A DNA stretch of 64,000 bases from Cheilinus undulatus. Taxonomy: Eukaryota > Chordata > Actinopteri > Labriformes > Labridae. Below are positions 50,201 to 61,600 of the stretch, in pieces. Location: positions 36,220,051-36,284,050 of the forward strand of contig NC_054872.1 of assembly GCF_018320785.1 (NCBI RefSeq). The letters run 5' to 3'. Both the position numbers and the translations under genes were made by a program. The first letter of the stretch is position 1; each line of letters starts with the position of its first letter. Below the pieces are notes generated by a model that made no database searches, had not been told where the DNA came from, and saw only the letters and a program-made list of their open reading frames with translations.

Positions 50201-53200
50201 AGAGATATATTGATGTCAAGTCAGTAGTTGTCATCTGTGAGTGCTGACTGTGGTGCCTGTTTATTAGCTGTGAAATTATCAATGGAAATCAAAAATCTGT
50301 GTGTCGTTCTGCATGTTTTCCCAGGTTACATTTCATCTCCAGCCATACAGAGGACGAAACGACCAGACTGTGCATGACAACATCAAATATATCATTGACA
50401 GGTAGGCGCTTGTTTGACTGTCTGGCTCCACACTCCATCACTTACTCAAACAGAAGAGCATTAAGATTTCATGCACAGTGGACAGAACATTGTTTCAAAG
50501 CTGAGATACTTTTAGAAAAAGCTTTTCTGGTTATGTAAGACTGGTTTTTGTTGGGGAAAAAAGTTCAGTCTGTTTTGAAAGTAGGTACCTGTGAAATACA
50601 TCAGAATCAGAAATACTTAATTTATCCCCATATGTCATATTGGGACCTACAAAAAAACCTCTTTGAACCACTCTGGAAACTGAGAAGGAAGTCCACCATT
50701 GAGATTTTTGTACAAACAAGTTATTCTTGGAGAGTTCAAGGTAGGGATGCACAATATCATTGGCATGTTAACGGCAGATATTAGCTTAAAAAGTGAATTA
50801 TCAGTATCAGCAGATATGAAAATCACTACCAAAACTTACAGCCGATAATTTGGCTATAATAATCTGCCTCTATTAGCTGTAAATACTGGCCATCAAACTA
50901 ATTGGTTAGTGCAGTTTTAGGCTGGACCAACAGGCCTTCCTCAGCTGAAGTCTTTTTCTTTATTCATCATCATTCTTTACACTTTAAAGTGTGTTTAAGG
51001 ACTAAAGTTTTAAGGCTAAACTACTTTAAAATATTGGTATCAGCTCAAAATTATTTGTAAATTTCAGCATTTCAGATATCGGCTAAAATTCAGGGGTTAT
51101 TATGGCTGGACAAACTCCCCTAGGGTTTTATTCAGACAGCATCATATTTGGTGTGTAGTATGAAGAGATATGATTGGTTAGAGAAATCCAAAACTTTGTC
51201 ATAAAACTCACTTAACTTCAAAATCCCTGAAAGAAACTTAGTTATGAAAAGATTTAAAAAGTAAGAGAAATCAAGTCTTTAAATTTTCAGAGAAAGTTAG
51301 AAAATCAATACAATTATTCCTTTTCTCATTTTGATCCACACCAGAGAAGCCGTTTTATGTTAAAACAATATTTTCAGTACAATACATTGACTTTTAATAG
51401 ATATAAACTGTGGATCTTACTTATTTTCACTGCACAGCCTGAATGTTCTACATGCCATATGCAACATGGGTTTTGCAGACAAGATAAAGATAAATGGTTT
51501 TAACAAACAGGGTTATTCTGATCCCAGCAGAGAGCTAGATTCAAGCTAGACAATAGGGAAAGATGTGAAAAGGCAATCAAATTTTTCAAACAAAACAATT
51601 TTACAAGATGATATTTGAAGACAGTTCTGAAAAGACACACCGGGTTTGTAAAAACAACAAGATTTGTCTCACACAATATATTTCACTTATCATCTATATC
51701 AAACATTGCATAATGTAAAGAAACTGTAAGGATCCTTTAGTTCTGTAGATTTTGGCTCCCCTTCTGGACAAGGTATGCTAGTTAAGTTCCCTTTTGAGCA
51801 CTAGCAATCAAGATATTGTTCTTCTTTAAAGTTTGTGTCTGGGTCAGGCCCATTCTGACCTCTTCTTTTAGCTTGATACAGGGTTTCTACAGATCCTTGA
51901 AAAGTCTTATTTAAAGGTGCAGTGTATAATATTTAGCCTAGTAGCATTTAGCTGAACGAACTTGGTAAAATAAAGCAAAACATTTCTAAGACAGTCTATC
52001 TAAATAAGTGTTTAGTCATCTAAATTCAAAAATAGCTATTAAAAAAACCCAACAAATCAGAATAAACCTTTAATTCATACATAGGGAGGGTCCCCTCCAT
52101 GGATGCTGCCATCTTGGATTTTTAAGTTTCCATGGTAACATAGCAGAAAAATGGAAAAAAATATAAATAAAATTATTGTATTGTATTGTATTCACATTAC
52201 AGATATACATTAAATTCAACTGGTTGCCACAGTTTCCAGCAGAGAAATGCAATCTAGAACCCACTTCTAGATGTTGATATTCAGTTTTACACACTGCACC
52301 TTTAAGTCATATTTAAATGAAGTCATACTTGAAATTTAAGGCCTTAAAAAGTCTACATTTTATCAGTGAGAGGTCTGAAACTTCAAGCACTTTGACTAAG
52401 ATATGTGCAGAGAAAAAAGATGTAGTATTGCAGGTATCTTTTATCCTTCTTCTTCTTAAAAAACAAAACAAAACAAAACTCCCTACAACTATTAAAACAA
52501 CTGAGGGATTGAAACAGTTACATCAGGTATGACTTTATGTTTTATCCTTTTTTCAGAAATCTACCTGTCAGCAATTATTGGCAAATATGATGCATGTTAA
52601 ACATGTATTTATCTGTCCATTTATTACAAAAACTGACGTTTTCAATGTAACATGTCACTACATGGCATATTAGTGTCAAACCCAGTGATGGGCAGCATGA
52701 TAGCCACTGAGATATTCTGCTAAAATATCTCAATCGCCCCTTGTGGCTGGCTGTGATACAGAGACTGATCTCACTGTTAGAGCCTAAAAATGACATAAAT
52801 TTGTAAGAAAATACAAATATTTAAGTGAAAATATGTTAATTAGACCAAAGTGTGTGTATAGGAAGAAGCTGGCCCTTGTACAAATGTAGTTGATGACCCC
52901 TGCTCAATACTGTTGGAAAACACTAGTCCAGTGGTCTAACACCTGGGCTGCCAGATTGCCCATTTGCAAAAATCCATGCAGACAACCCTAATTTTAGCAG
53001 GCAAGAATAGAGGCATTAAATGTGCCAGAAATCATGAAATTTGAGCATGTCTTACCAAAAAAAAAAGTCTTTGCCCCATACCAGTCGACATTTCATAAAC
53101 AGTTCATTAAATAAGAAAATTCAGCCTGGTCAAATGAACTGAGAAATCTTATATGTCTGTCATTTTTGACTGTTTACTGCACAAAAGTGGTATAATTTTT

Positions 53201-54147
53201 TTTCAGTTCAGGTTTTATAAATGTCAGCCAAGCTCTGTGCTTCTGTGATTTTTGAAGGATTGCAGGAAACTGTACCATACTAAGACTTTTTTAAGACACA
53301 CTTTTGCACACACTCTTTAGCTTATTTTTCTTGTGTTTCCGTTTTGGTTAGTCAGTGTAGCTGGTCAGGTTTTACTTGTATTTCTTTGTTTAATCCAGCT
53401 AGTTAGCTTTATAAAACTCTAGGTCACCTAAGTGACCTTAACGAGCTTGTCATACCATAAATATCAAATATCATTAATCTGCTGATTTTTCTGTCTCATC
53501 TCCTCTGAAGGTACGGTGACCATGGAGCCTTCTACAAGTTTACCACCAGCACAGGAAAGAGTCTTCCTCTCTTCTACATCTATGACTCCTACCTGACTCC
53601 TCCAGAGTCCTGGTCTGAATTTTTGACTCCCACAGGCTCCCACAGTGTGCGAGGCTCAGCCTACGACTCCATCTTCATCGCCCTGATTGTGGAGGAGCGA
53701 CACAAGCACGACATTCTTGCTGGAGGCTTTGACGGCATGTACACCTACTTTGCCTCTAATGGTTTCTCTTTCGGCTCCTCTCACCAGAACTGGAAAGCCA
53801 TCAAAGCTTTCTGTGACGGAAACAACCTGCTCTTCATCCCCAGCGTGGGCCCGGGCTACATCGACACCAGCATCAGGCCGTGGAACAACCACAACATGAG
53901 GAACAGGGTGAACGGGCGTTACTATGAGACGGCCCTGCAGGCGGCGCTGAACGTGAGGCCAGATATGGTCACCATCACGTCCTTTAACGAATGGCACGAG
54001 GGAACGCAGATAGAGAGGGCAATGCCTAAAAAAACTGTGACCCGTGTGTACCTGGACTATCAGCCACATGGACCAGAACACTACTTGGAGCTGACTCGAC
54101 GCTGGGCCGAGCAGTTCAACAAGGAGAAGGAGCAGTGGCTCATGTGA
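32250..54147 (+). CDS. maneal: Endo-alpha-1,2-mannosidase-like protein (GH99)
   Basis: Four exons: 32250-32763, 36906-37015, 50325-50401, 53511-54147. They encode 445 aa (human about 457, from memory). Type II membrane topology: a basic start (MARLRRK), then a single hydrophobic segment at about 8-25, then a stem and the luminal GH99 domain. The domain starts at HIFYYTWYGTPHMDGKYIHWDH and continues through VLVLSWYPPG, VTFHLQPYRGRND and AGFDGMYTYFASNGFSFGS to FNEWHEGTQIE. The pair E394/E397 aligns with the GH99 catalytic acids. MANEA clips glucosylated mannose from N-glycans in the Golgi. MANEAL is its paralogue, and its own activity is less studied. MANEAL rather than MANEA is inferred from the short stem, four exons and the neighbouring yrdc. 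Introns 1 and 2 (4.1 and 13.3 kb) are full of repeats. Confidence 0.93.
33330..33560. repeat. Decayed 'AAAGACACAAAACAAC' minisatellite
   Basis: Scattered units such as AAAGACACAAAACAAC at about 33548 and AAAAGATGCAAAAAGAGATGG at about 33432 resemble the larger array at 34850-36330. Heavily degraded, in maneal intron 1. Confidence 0.45.
34850..36330. repeat. Large A-rich minisatellite in maneal intron 1
   Basis: A tandem array with units of about 18-21 bases, such as ACATCAAACAACTACAGAG and ACATCAAACAACTACAAAG. It is cleanest at 35390-35870 (more than 20 units) and fades into degenerate AACCACAAAGAGACA-type units on both sides. The maneal-sense RNA would be almost free of G-C pairing. Such arrays are common in percomorph fish. 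Confidence 0.9.
39558..39575. repeat. Short CTG microsatellite
   Basis: Six CTG units in a row in maneal intron 2. Confidence 0.85.
41145..41775. repeat. Dispersed 'TGACCTTTGACC' repeat
   Basis: Three decayed units are visible, each with a GTGACCTTTGACC-like block followed by 'TAATCTACTCATCCTTGAGT', 'CAAAGTGGACATTTGT' and 'GAGATCTCATATTCAAGCAA'-type blocks, at about 41150, 41560 and 41700. The family recurs at 61965-62385. It is widespread in teleost genomes. A SINE is inserted in the first unit. Confidence 0.75.
41340..41507 (-). mobile_element. tRNA-derived SINE nested in the TGACC repeat
   Basis: On the minus strand a tRNA-like head has a box A-like CTCAGTGGGTAGAGCAGG (about 41498-41481) and a decayed box B AGGATTGATTCCC (about 41445-41433). 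A pyrimidine-rich body with TTCCCCTTACTCTCTGTC and an A/T-rich tail follow. It interrupts the unit that resumes near 41511. Confidence 0.7.
41771..42305. mobile_element. Non-autonomous DNA transposon, copy 1
   Basis: The left end TTAACCTGACATGCCAGATGG and the right end (inverse TAACCTTGCAAAGCAGATGG) are imperfect inverted repeats. The interior lacks transposase. The same ends bound the element at 48226-48516. Confidence 0.75.
44395..44836. mobile_element. TTAA-flanked MITE (piggyBac-like ends)
   Basis: The element begins TTAAAGGGGACATATTTTAC and ends with the inverse of TTAAAGGGGATATATTATGC, so both ends carry TTAA next to AGGGG. A TTAA target site is typical of piggyBac elements, which makes a piggyBac MITE likely but unproven. 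It is 442 bp with no transposase. A partial copy lies in smpdl3b at 3405-3600. Confidence 0.8.
45066..45290. repeat. AT-rich degenerate tandem tract
   Basis: Interleaved variants of 'TGTATCATAT' and 'TAACATAGCA' (ATAACATAGCATAACATAGG at about 45128). Period of about 5-10 bases. Confidence 0.7.
48110..48225. repeat. GCTA-rich degenerate repeat
   Basis: Overlapping GCTA/TAGC words (TTAGCTACGTAGCTACATTA, GCTAAAGCTGATATTGCTAA). A similar patch at 48514-48580 sits on the other side of the DNA element at 48226-48516, so the element appears to have inserted into this tract. Confidence 0.6.
48226..48516. mobile_element. Non-autonomous DNA transposon, copy 2
   Basis: The left end TAACCTTGCGAAGCAGATGG and the right end (inverse TAACCTGACACGCCAGATGG) match the ends of copy 1 at 41771-42305, in the opposite orientation. 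About 90 bases inside the left end also match (TTTCTCACTGACAAATTCAT, CTTGCAAAGCTCCCATCTGA). After GGGCCC near 48316 the interiors diverge. Confidence 0.75.
50600..50635 (-). repeat. Relic of a LINE 3' tail
   Basis: ATCAGAATCAGAAATACTTA followed by ATTTATCCCC is the reverse of the 'GGGATAAATAAAGTATTTCT' tail common to fish LINEs of the Rex/L2 type. Very short, so family assignment is loose. Confidence 0.45.
50744..51096. mobile_element. Non-autonomous DNA transposon (copy of the family at 24805)
   Basis: The left end AGGGATGCACAATATCAT resembles the ends of the element at 24805-25213. The internal order is inverted relative to that copy: GGCTGGACCAACAGGCC then CTCAGCTGAAGTC at about 50920-50950. 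The right end is worn. Confidence 0.65.
51912..52305. mobile_element. MITE in maneal intron 3
   Basis: The left end TTTAAAGGTGCAGTGTATAA and the right end (inverse TTAAAGGTGCAGTGTGTAA) form terminal inverted repeats. The interior includes GGATGCTGCCATCTTGGA at about 52100 and a (TTGTA)n patch. No coding capacity. Confidence 0.8.
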
Positions 54148-54384
54148 GCGATCATCAAAGTGACTTGAAACAGCATGCTTAAGTGAAGTGTGTTTAAACT
54201 TTAAAGAGGAGAGTGAATGTAGACATCGATCAGAGTGGATGTGGGTGTAGAAGGACATTCTTTTAATGTTTGTTGACTCGACAGTGTGAGAGTTTCTGCG
54301 GGTGTCGGTTATCCTGCACACATACTCAACCGCAAAAACATGACTCTGTGTTATTGGCATGAGTTTGTTTACCGGTAAGACTGA

Positions 54385-54390
54385 ATTAAA
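54385..54390 (+). terminator. Candidate poly(A) signal, maneal
   Basis: ATTAAA about 240 bases after the maneal stop codon, followed by T-rich sequence. It is the first acceptable hexamer downstream. Confidence 0.45.
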
Positions 54391-54957
54391 GGGTTATTCT
54401 GCAGAATCTGGTCCCTTTTCTATTGATAGCAAAGATTTATAAACGGTTCAGCAGGACTCACTCTGATCTCTGTTTATTTAATGCAAATTAATCAACAATT
54501 GTCTCAAACACTTGTGAGAAGTTCCTGTCATATTCATAAAAATTATGTGTCATCATGCAAGTGCTGGATTTCTCTCCATAGAGTGAAATAATGGGAATGA
54601 TCAGAGCAGTGAGAAACCTTTGTGGTTGTGCTTTTATTCTCAACAGGCTCTCACTTAAGTTGGTGTTTCTTTCATCTGGGAGCTTCTAGCTTTTAAAAGG
54701 TGGTGACATGATGTTTGAAGGTAAGCAAATTTTTTTTTTTTATGAAAGCCCAAAGAGGGCATGCATCCACACTTAGACTCCATTCTCCCATGATAACAAG
54801 TTTATCTTGGTTGTTTCCTTTCAGTCTCTTGAAATTCAGTCATTCTCATCTCCTTAGATTTGATCACACAGGTCATGGGGTTTTATTATAATAATTAGGA
54901 TGAAAATAAAGGTTTAGCTGACAGAACTATAGCAAATTTGACCAAAATTTGATCAAC

Positions 54958-56183
54958 TACACTATATTGCTAAAATCATTCACTCACCTATCCAAGAAAT
55001 TGAAATCAGGTGTTCCAATCACTTCCATGGCCACAGGTGTATAAAATCAAGCACCTAGGCATGCAGACTGTTTCTGCAAACATCTGTAAAAGAATGGGTC
55101 GCTCTCAGGAGCTCAGTGAATTCCAGCGTGGTACTGTGATACGATGCCACCTGTGCAACAAGTCCAGCCGTGAAATTTCCTTGCTCCTAAATATTCCACA
55201 GTCAACTGTCAGTCGTGTTATAACAAAGTGGAAGTGATTGGGAACGACAGCAACTCAGCCATGAAGTGATAGGCCATGTTAAATGAGGCAGCGAGGTCAG
55301 CAGATGCTGAGGCGCATAGTGCGCAGAGGTCGCCAACTTTCTGCAGAGTCAATCGCTACAGACCTCCAACCTTCATGTGGCCTTCAGATTAGCTCAAGAA
55401 CAGTGTGTAGAGAGCTTCATGGAATGGGTTTCCATGGCTGAGCAGCTGCATCCAAGTGCAGTACAAAGTGTTGGATGCAGTGGTGTAAAGCACACCACCA
55501 CTGGACTCTAGAGCAGTGGAAATGTGTTCTCTGGAGTGACAAATCGCATTCCTCCATCTGGCAATCTGATGGATGAGTCTGGGTTTGGCGGTTGCCAGGA
55601 GAACGGAACTTGTCTGATTGCATTGTGCCAAGTGTAAAGTTTGGTGGAGGGGGGGATTATGGTGTAGGGTTGTTTTTCAGGAGCTGGGTTTGGCCCCTTA
55701 GTTCCAGTGAAAGGAACTCTGAATGCTTCAGCATACCAAGAGATTTTGGACAATTCCATGCTCCCAACTTTGTGGTAACAGTTTGGGGATGGCTCCTTCC
55801 TGTTCCAGCATGACTGTGCACCAGTGCACAAAGCCAGGTCCATAAAGACATGGATGAGAGAGTTTGGTGTGGATGAACTTGACTGGTCTGCACAGAGTCC
55901 TGACCTCAACCCGATAGTGTTGATAGTAGTGGAGACTGAGAGCCAGGCCTTCTCGTCCAACATCAGTGTGTGACCACACAAATGCGCTTCTGGACGAATA
56001 GTCAAAAATTCCCATAAACACACTCCTAAACCTTGTGGAAAGCCTTCCTAGAAGAGTTGAAGCTGTTATAGCTGCAAAGGGTGGACCAACGTCATATTAA
56101 ACCCTATGGATTAAGAATGGAATGTCACTTAAGTTCATATGCGAGTCAAGGCAGGTGAGCGAATACTTTTGGCAATATAGTCC
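54958..56183 (+). mobile_element. Tc1/mariner-type transposon, nearly full length
   Basis: The ends are inverted repeats: CACTATATTGCTAAAATCAT on the left and, inverted, ACTATATTGCCAAAAGTATT on the right, with about 1.2 kb between. The plus strand encodes a transposase broken by frameshifts and stops. The N-terminal DNA-binding part is open at 55073-55237 (MGRSQELSEFQRGTVIRCHL, then SREISLLLNIPQSTVSRVI, a helix-turn-helix). Later pieces include a decayed VFWSDKSHSSIWQSDG-like region at about 55530 and a decayed QHDCAPVHKARS-like region at about 55805. Different family from the other three Tc1 copies here. Confidence 0.88.
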
Positions 56184-56578
56184 ATGTGTAAAGGCAAAAA
56201 GTAAGCAGAAACAGTACGCCTGGTTTTGACAGTCATTTTTCAGCACCTCTAGAGTTGATTTATTCACTTGTCTTGTTTATCACATGGTTAAAAAAGACAG
56301 TGAAAAGTGTTAATTAGGGAAAGTGTTAAATATTCTGTCATATTCCCAAATCTGAGGTCTCTGAATCTGAACAAGAAAGGACAAAAAAAAAAAAAAAGAA
56401 CAATAAGATTAAGTACCCATCAAGTTCTTGTAGCACAGGTGTATAGCACAAGACACTGTTAGTTTAGAAATCAAAGTCAGACAGTGTCAGCACTGTGATG
56501 ATAAACCTGAGCTTTTTGTTGTAAAAGACTGAAGACAAAATGACCTTAAATTCTCCAGATATTGACACTGGCTATATA

Positions 56579-57840
56579 TACAGCACCTAAAAATGTATTC
56601 ACCCCCTTGGATGTTTTACCCTTTTAATGATTTAATAAACCAATCACTGTTAATATAATTGGGCTTTTTTGACAAAAAACACCCCATCTTCACTGCAATT
56701 TTCTCCATTCTTCTTTGTGAAACTGCTCAAGCCCTGTTAGGTACCACAGGGAACAGGCGTGAACAGCCCTTTTTCAAGTCCAGCCAGAAATTTTTTATTG
56801 GACTGTGGTCTGGGCTTTGACTTGGCCACTCCAGAACATTCACTTTGTTATTTCTGTGTAGCTTTCACTGTTTATGTCTTGACATTGTCTTACTAGGAAA
56901 TAAATCTTCTTCCAAGTTGTAGTTCTCTTGCAGAATGAGTAAGATTGTCCTCCAGGATTTTCCTTTATTTTGCCACATTCATTTTACCCCCTACCTTAAA
57001 GCATGATGCTGCTACCACCCAGCTTCATAGTTGGGATGGTGTTTATGGGGATGTATATTGTTTTGTGTTGGCCAAACATAATGTTTTGGCTGGCAGCCAA
57101 AAATCACCATTTTAGTCTCATCTGACCAAATAACTGTTTTCCACTTGACCATGGAGTCTCCGACATACCTTTTGGCAAACTCTAGTCGAGATTTAATGAG
57201 TTTTCTTAAACAGTGGCTCTTTGCCTTCTCCCATAAAGCTTTGACTGGTGAAGAACCCGGGCAACAGTTGTATGCAGAGTCTCTCTCCTCTTAGCTGCTG
57301 AAACTTTTAACTCCTTCAGATTAGTCATAGGTGTTTTGGTGGCTTCTCTCACTAGTCTCATTCTTGCACAGTCACTCAGTTTGTAAGGATGGCCTGATCT
57401 AGGCAGATTTACACATGACAAATTCCTTCCATTTCTTGATGATGCATTTAACTGAACTCTGGGGGATTTCAGTGCCTTGGGGTTTTTTTTTTAACCAATC
57501 TTCTGACTTACAGTTTTCTTTAAACTTTTCTCTCAGTTGGACTGAGAGAAAGGTTTAAAAGTTGGACTTTTCTTTTGTCTTCATGGTGTAATAGTAGGCA
57601 GGAATACTGATGAACCAGTGACAGGACCTTCCAGACACAAGTGTCTTTATACTACAATCACTTGATAAACATTCACTACACTCAGGTGATCCCCATTTCA
57701 CTAATTTTGAGACTACTAGCACCAAGTGGCTGGACCTCTGTTGAATTACGTCAGTCACTTTAAAGGGGGTGAATATTTATGCACTCACTTATTTTACATT
57801 ATATATTTTTTGTAGAAATCTGTTTTCACTTTGATAAAGA
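56579..57840 (-). mobile_element. Tc1-like transposon, degenerate
   Basis: The left end TACAGCACCTAAAAATGTAT followed by CACCCCCTTGGATGTT is typical of this fish Tc1 family. The transposase runs on the minus strand with many breaks: the helix-turn-helix region at about 57460-57200 (SGHPYKLSDCARMRLVREAT), a WKTVIWSDETK-like region at about 57140, and the C-terminal part towards 56720. The right terminal repeat is largely lost. Same family as 6957 and 11792. Confidence 0.85.
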
Positions 57841-57961
57841 AAGAGTTGGTTTTCTTTCTTCCACTGAAAAATCAATAATGAAATGAAGCCAGAAAACTTG
57901 AAAACAGACATATGAATCTTGGAAAAAACACTCTTCTACTAAAAAAAACAACAGTACATCT

Positions 57962-57967
57962 TTTATT
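57962..57967 (-). terminator. Candidate poly(A) signal, yrdc
   Basis: TTTATT on the plus strand is AATAAA for yrdc, about 680 bases after its stop codon and just before the Tc1 copy. Confidence 0.35.
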
Positions 57968-58643
57968 GTGGCTGTGCCAGTGCTGTCCATTCAAACAATT
58001 ACTTTACATCAGGGGATGAAAATTTAGAAAAAATCAGAAGTCTAAAACATGCAGCTGGATGACATTTTGTCTATACTTTGACATACTATAGTTAGTACAT
58101 TCCATCTGACCATACACTAAGCCACAACATAACCGTAACATGTCTGTGTGACTTATATAACATAAAAACAAGGGGTTTATATTTAAATAAATGGCAATAT
58201 ATGATATATAATCAATCAAGTTTGCCCTTAAAGTATCAAACTGACTGATTCAGGCCATGGAATATGTGCCAATAACCCATATCCTTATAGAGATATATCA
58301 AAATAAAAACTCAAGCCATTTTCATTCCACATAAGCCGTATTCTTTGACTATAGAAAAAAGATAACGTTCCCAAACCGTGTAACTGAACTTGTTAAATGT
58401 GTCTTAAGAAATAATTGACAGACATCGGCTGGAGATGTCAAAGGCAGGAAATAAAGAAGAGAGTTCAGATCTCAAAGCCACTACCACCCACCCACAACCA
58501 GCTTTTCCTGAGTTGTCTTCTTTCCAGGGAGGAACTCCTTCCTTGTGTGCATGAAAATAAAGACTCGTCCTCTCTAAGGAAGTCCAGGGTCAGAGCGTGT
58601 TGTGCGTCTCAACATGTGTTGTGGAGTGTGCAGAGTTCAAACG

Positions 58644-61600
58644 TCATGCTTCCCCCGGGTCCTCTGACAGTCCATATTGGTGCTCCAGCACATCAACCGT
58701 AGAGGAAAGGGCACTGAAAAGAGATTTACAGTCATTTCTTGTTTAATGTAGCGAGTCTCCTGCACAGTAAGATCTAAGAGGTTTAGAGGACTGGGGTGGC
58801 ACTCAATTTGTAGTGAGAAAGTGACTTTAACTGTAACTCTGTTTTAGTTCACTGATTATTGCAAAACAGCCCCATTACTTTTAATGCTCATAATATTTGA
58901 ATAATAAGTGTGCACATGCTTAATCTTAGCAGACAGCGACGATGGATCATCCTGCCAGTGATGGATGACTTTTTAATGACGCAGCAGGAAACAAAAACAC
59001 TGGCAGGTGCTGCGTGCAGGTGGATTTTACGAAGAAATTAACCTTTGGCGCATAAATTCCTGAGTCATGCAGGGAAAGGAAACCTGAAGGAACGGTCACA
59101 TTACACTTCAGTCTGTGGTGTATTTGTGATTTTAAATGCTGCTAATTTGAAGCCTGTATAATGAGAGAAAGTAAGAGTGTGTTTCTTGTATTTGCAGAAA
59201 GAGAGCAGAGAAAATGTAGAAAAGTACCAGGGAGATGCAGGAAAAGAGGAGGAGGATGCAAAAAGAAAGCATAAGGAGATACAGTGAAAGACAAGGTGCT
59301 GCCGAAAGAAAAAAGGGAGAGCTAGAAAGAGACAAGAGGGTGATGCAGAAAAAAAGTAAGAGGGAGATGCAGGAAGAGAGAAGAGGGCATTGCAGAAAAA
59401 GAGAGGGATATGCAGAAAGTGGAGGGAGAAACCGGAAGAGAGAAGAAAGCGATGCAAAAAAGGTATAGAAGGTAATGCAGAAATACAGAAAAAGGAGATT
59501 TAGAAGGAAAGATGCAGAGAAAGAAAGAAGAGACCTTTGCAAAAAGTGAGAAGAGGGAAAGGCAGCAAGAAATAAGGGAGCCACATAGAAGGAAGGAGAA
59601 ATTGCAGAAAAAGAGGTAGATGTAGGAGGAGAGGGGATGAAGGAAGAAGCAGAAGAGAAAAGAGGGAGAGGCAGATAGAGAGAAAAGGCATGTGCAGACA
59701 AAGAAGGATATGCAAAGAGACACAGCAAGAGAGAAAGGGACATGAAGAGAGGAAAAGGAGATGCAGAAAAAAGAGGTAGATGCAGAAAGGAAGAGAGAAG
59801 AGGGTGATGCTAAAACAGAAAGGTCGATGCAGAGAGAGAAAAAAGAGGAGGATAAAAAATCACTGAGTACATGAGAGCTCTTACGCAGAACTTACAATGC
59901 CAAATGATGCACTATCAATAATCTTGCTTTATTATCTTTTGTGTGAGTGTAAACTTTATTCATACATATTAAAACTTTTTTATTTAGAATCAGTATGTAG
60001 TTTGGACTGAGTGCAATCTAAATGTTTAGAAATGCAGAAGTGATGGTGAACGTGATTGATAACATCAGTGCAACATCAGTGTCCACACAGATCACTGGGA
60101 TCAATAATCATTGATTACTGAAATCTGAACCTTCACATACTGTCATGATTGCAGGGGACATTGTGTGGTAGAATAATCTGACCTCAAACACATCCACTTA
60201 GAACATTATAAATGCCATTGTGAAAGAAATTCAGAAATACAGATATGACAGAATTTTATGCTTGAATTGAATCAAAAACTTTGTGTATTTTATGCTAAGT
60301 AAAAGCTAAACAAGCTCACCATCCAGGTCTGATGATGCGGTGTTTGCCGAGTACTGAGAGGTCGACCACTGTTGATCCGAGCCGGCTCTGGTCTCCAATT
60401 GGTCCTCCGTCCACCACCACGGCCAGCCTTGGCCAGAGCTCCTGGAACTCCTACAGAGGGGAAAACACAACAGCATTAAATATTCGAGAACTACTGCATT
60501 AGTGGAACAAGAAACAGGTACAACAATGATAAACAGTCTTCTAACTGGCTTAAAAAGCTTCAGAAAACATTACATACATTGCATACATTGTTTATTGTTT
60601 ATTTGCTGCTCTATGCACCTTTAATTGCCCCCTGGGGACGAATAAAGTTTTTTGAATTGAATTAAATTGAAAACACTGAATATAATTTGAAAACACTGAC
60701 TGAAAGGCTGATAAAGAGTGTGGAAAACTGTCATGTGCCATTGTCCTTCCCACACTTACATGCACGGCCACAGTGCTGGTTTGTGAGCTGATGTTGGCGC
60801 TGGTGAGAGCGAGTGGTTCCCCACACATCTGACAGAGGCGTCTCATGAAGGAGTGATCAGGGATACGGACGCCTACAAGCTGAATAACACAGAAGAACAT
60901 TTAAAGAACACATGATTGACATTCATTCAGTAATAACGAGTTTGATGATTTAGGACTCACTGAAGTGAAGGGGTTAAGATCTTTGTTCAGAGCTTCAGAT
61001 CTTTCAAACACCAGAGTGACGGGACCCGGCAGCAGGTTCTCTAACAGAGTTTCCTTCACCGTCACCTTACAGTACCTGTGCAGGGAAACAGATGTGTGTT
61101 TTATCATGAGCAGGGTATTTATGCTTCTGCTTTAGTTCTGTATGTTTTTATCAGTGAAGTAACAATAAGATTATATCAGAGTCCCACTGTGTGAGTCCAT
61201 CATGCTCCTAAAGGTTTTTACGTTGAGGTTTACCTTTTCCCTTCATCATATTTTATGACTAATTAACAAAATTCTGATTGCAAAATTCAGATAACAAAAC
61301 TTATGATTTCACTTTATCTATATTCTGACCTTTTAGGTTCATAATTTTAAATTTTAAGTCATACTTAAATACTTAAGACCTTCTAACACATTACTATGAC
61401 ATTTATCACATTTGATCTTTTCAACTCCTAACTTTGACTTCATTTCACATATTTCCACCTCTTAGACCCACAATTCAAAAAATTTAACTCATATTTTGAC
61501 CTTCTAAACTCATGATTTAGAATTTTATCTCATATTTGATCTTTAAAACCAAATTGTAAAGGCATATATTTGCCTTTTAAAAACATTATTTTGATATCTA

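Larger units (their letters stand above)
37016..50324 (+). other. maneal: maneal intron 2 (13.3 kb)
   Basis: No exon was recognised apart from the flanking maneal exons. Identified contents are a CTG tract (39558-39575), a TGACCTTTGACC repeat with a nested SINE (41145-41775), two related DNA elements (41771-42305, 48226-48516), a TTAA-flanked MITE (44395-44836) and an AT-rich tandem tract (45066-45290). The intervals 37100-39500, 39600-41100, 42400-44390, 45300-48100 and 48600-50300 show nothing I can name. Confidence 0.6.
50402..53510 (+). other. maneal: maneal intron 3
   Basis: 3.1 kb between the short exon 3 and the large last exon. It holds a LINE-tail relic (50600-50635), a MITE copy (50744-51096), another MITE (51912-52305) and a (TTGTA)n patch near 52176. 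No exon was recognised. Confidence 0.6.
54148..58643. other. Convergent spacer maneal/yrdc
   Basis: Contains the maneal 3'UTR (ATTAAA at 54385), two Tc1-type elements (54958-56183 and 56579-57840) and the yrdc 3'UTR (minus-strand AATAAA at 57967-57962). The remaining pieces (54400-54950, 56190-56575, 58000-58640) show nothing more than an A15-type run near 56383. Confidence 0.6.

Noticed and set aside
53656-54360. 234-codon minus-strand frame over the last maneal exon
   Set aside because: Antisense shadow of a conserved coding exon. The plus strand carries the GH99 protein.
59132-59743. Open frame of about 200 codons on the minus strand, rich in Ser, Phe and Leu
   Set aside because: It is the complement of the AG-only minisatellite. 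Every frame of such DNA lacks stops, and the translation is repetitive.
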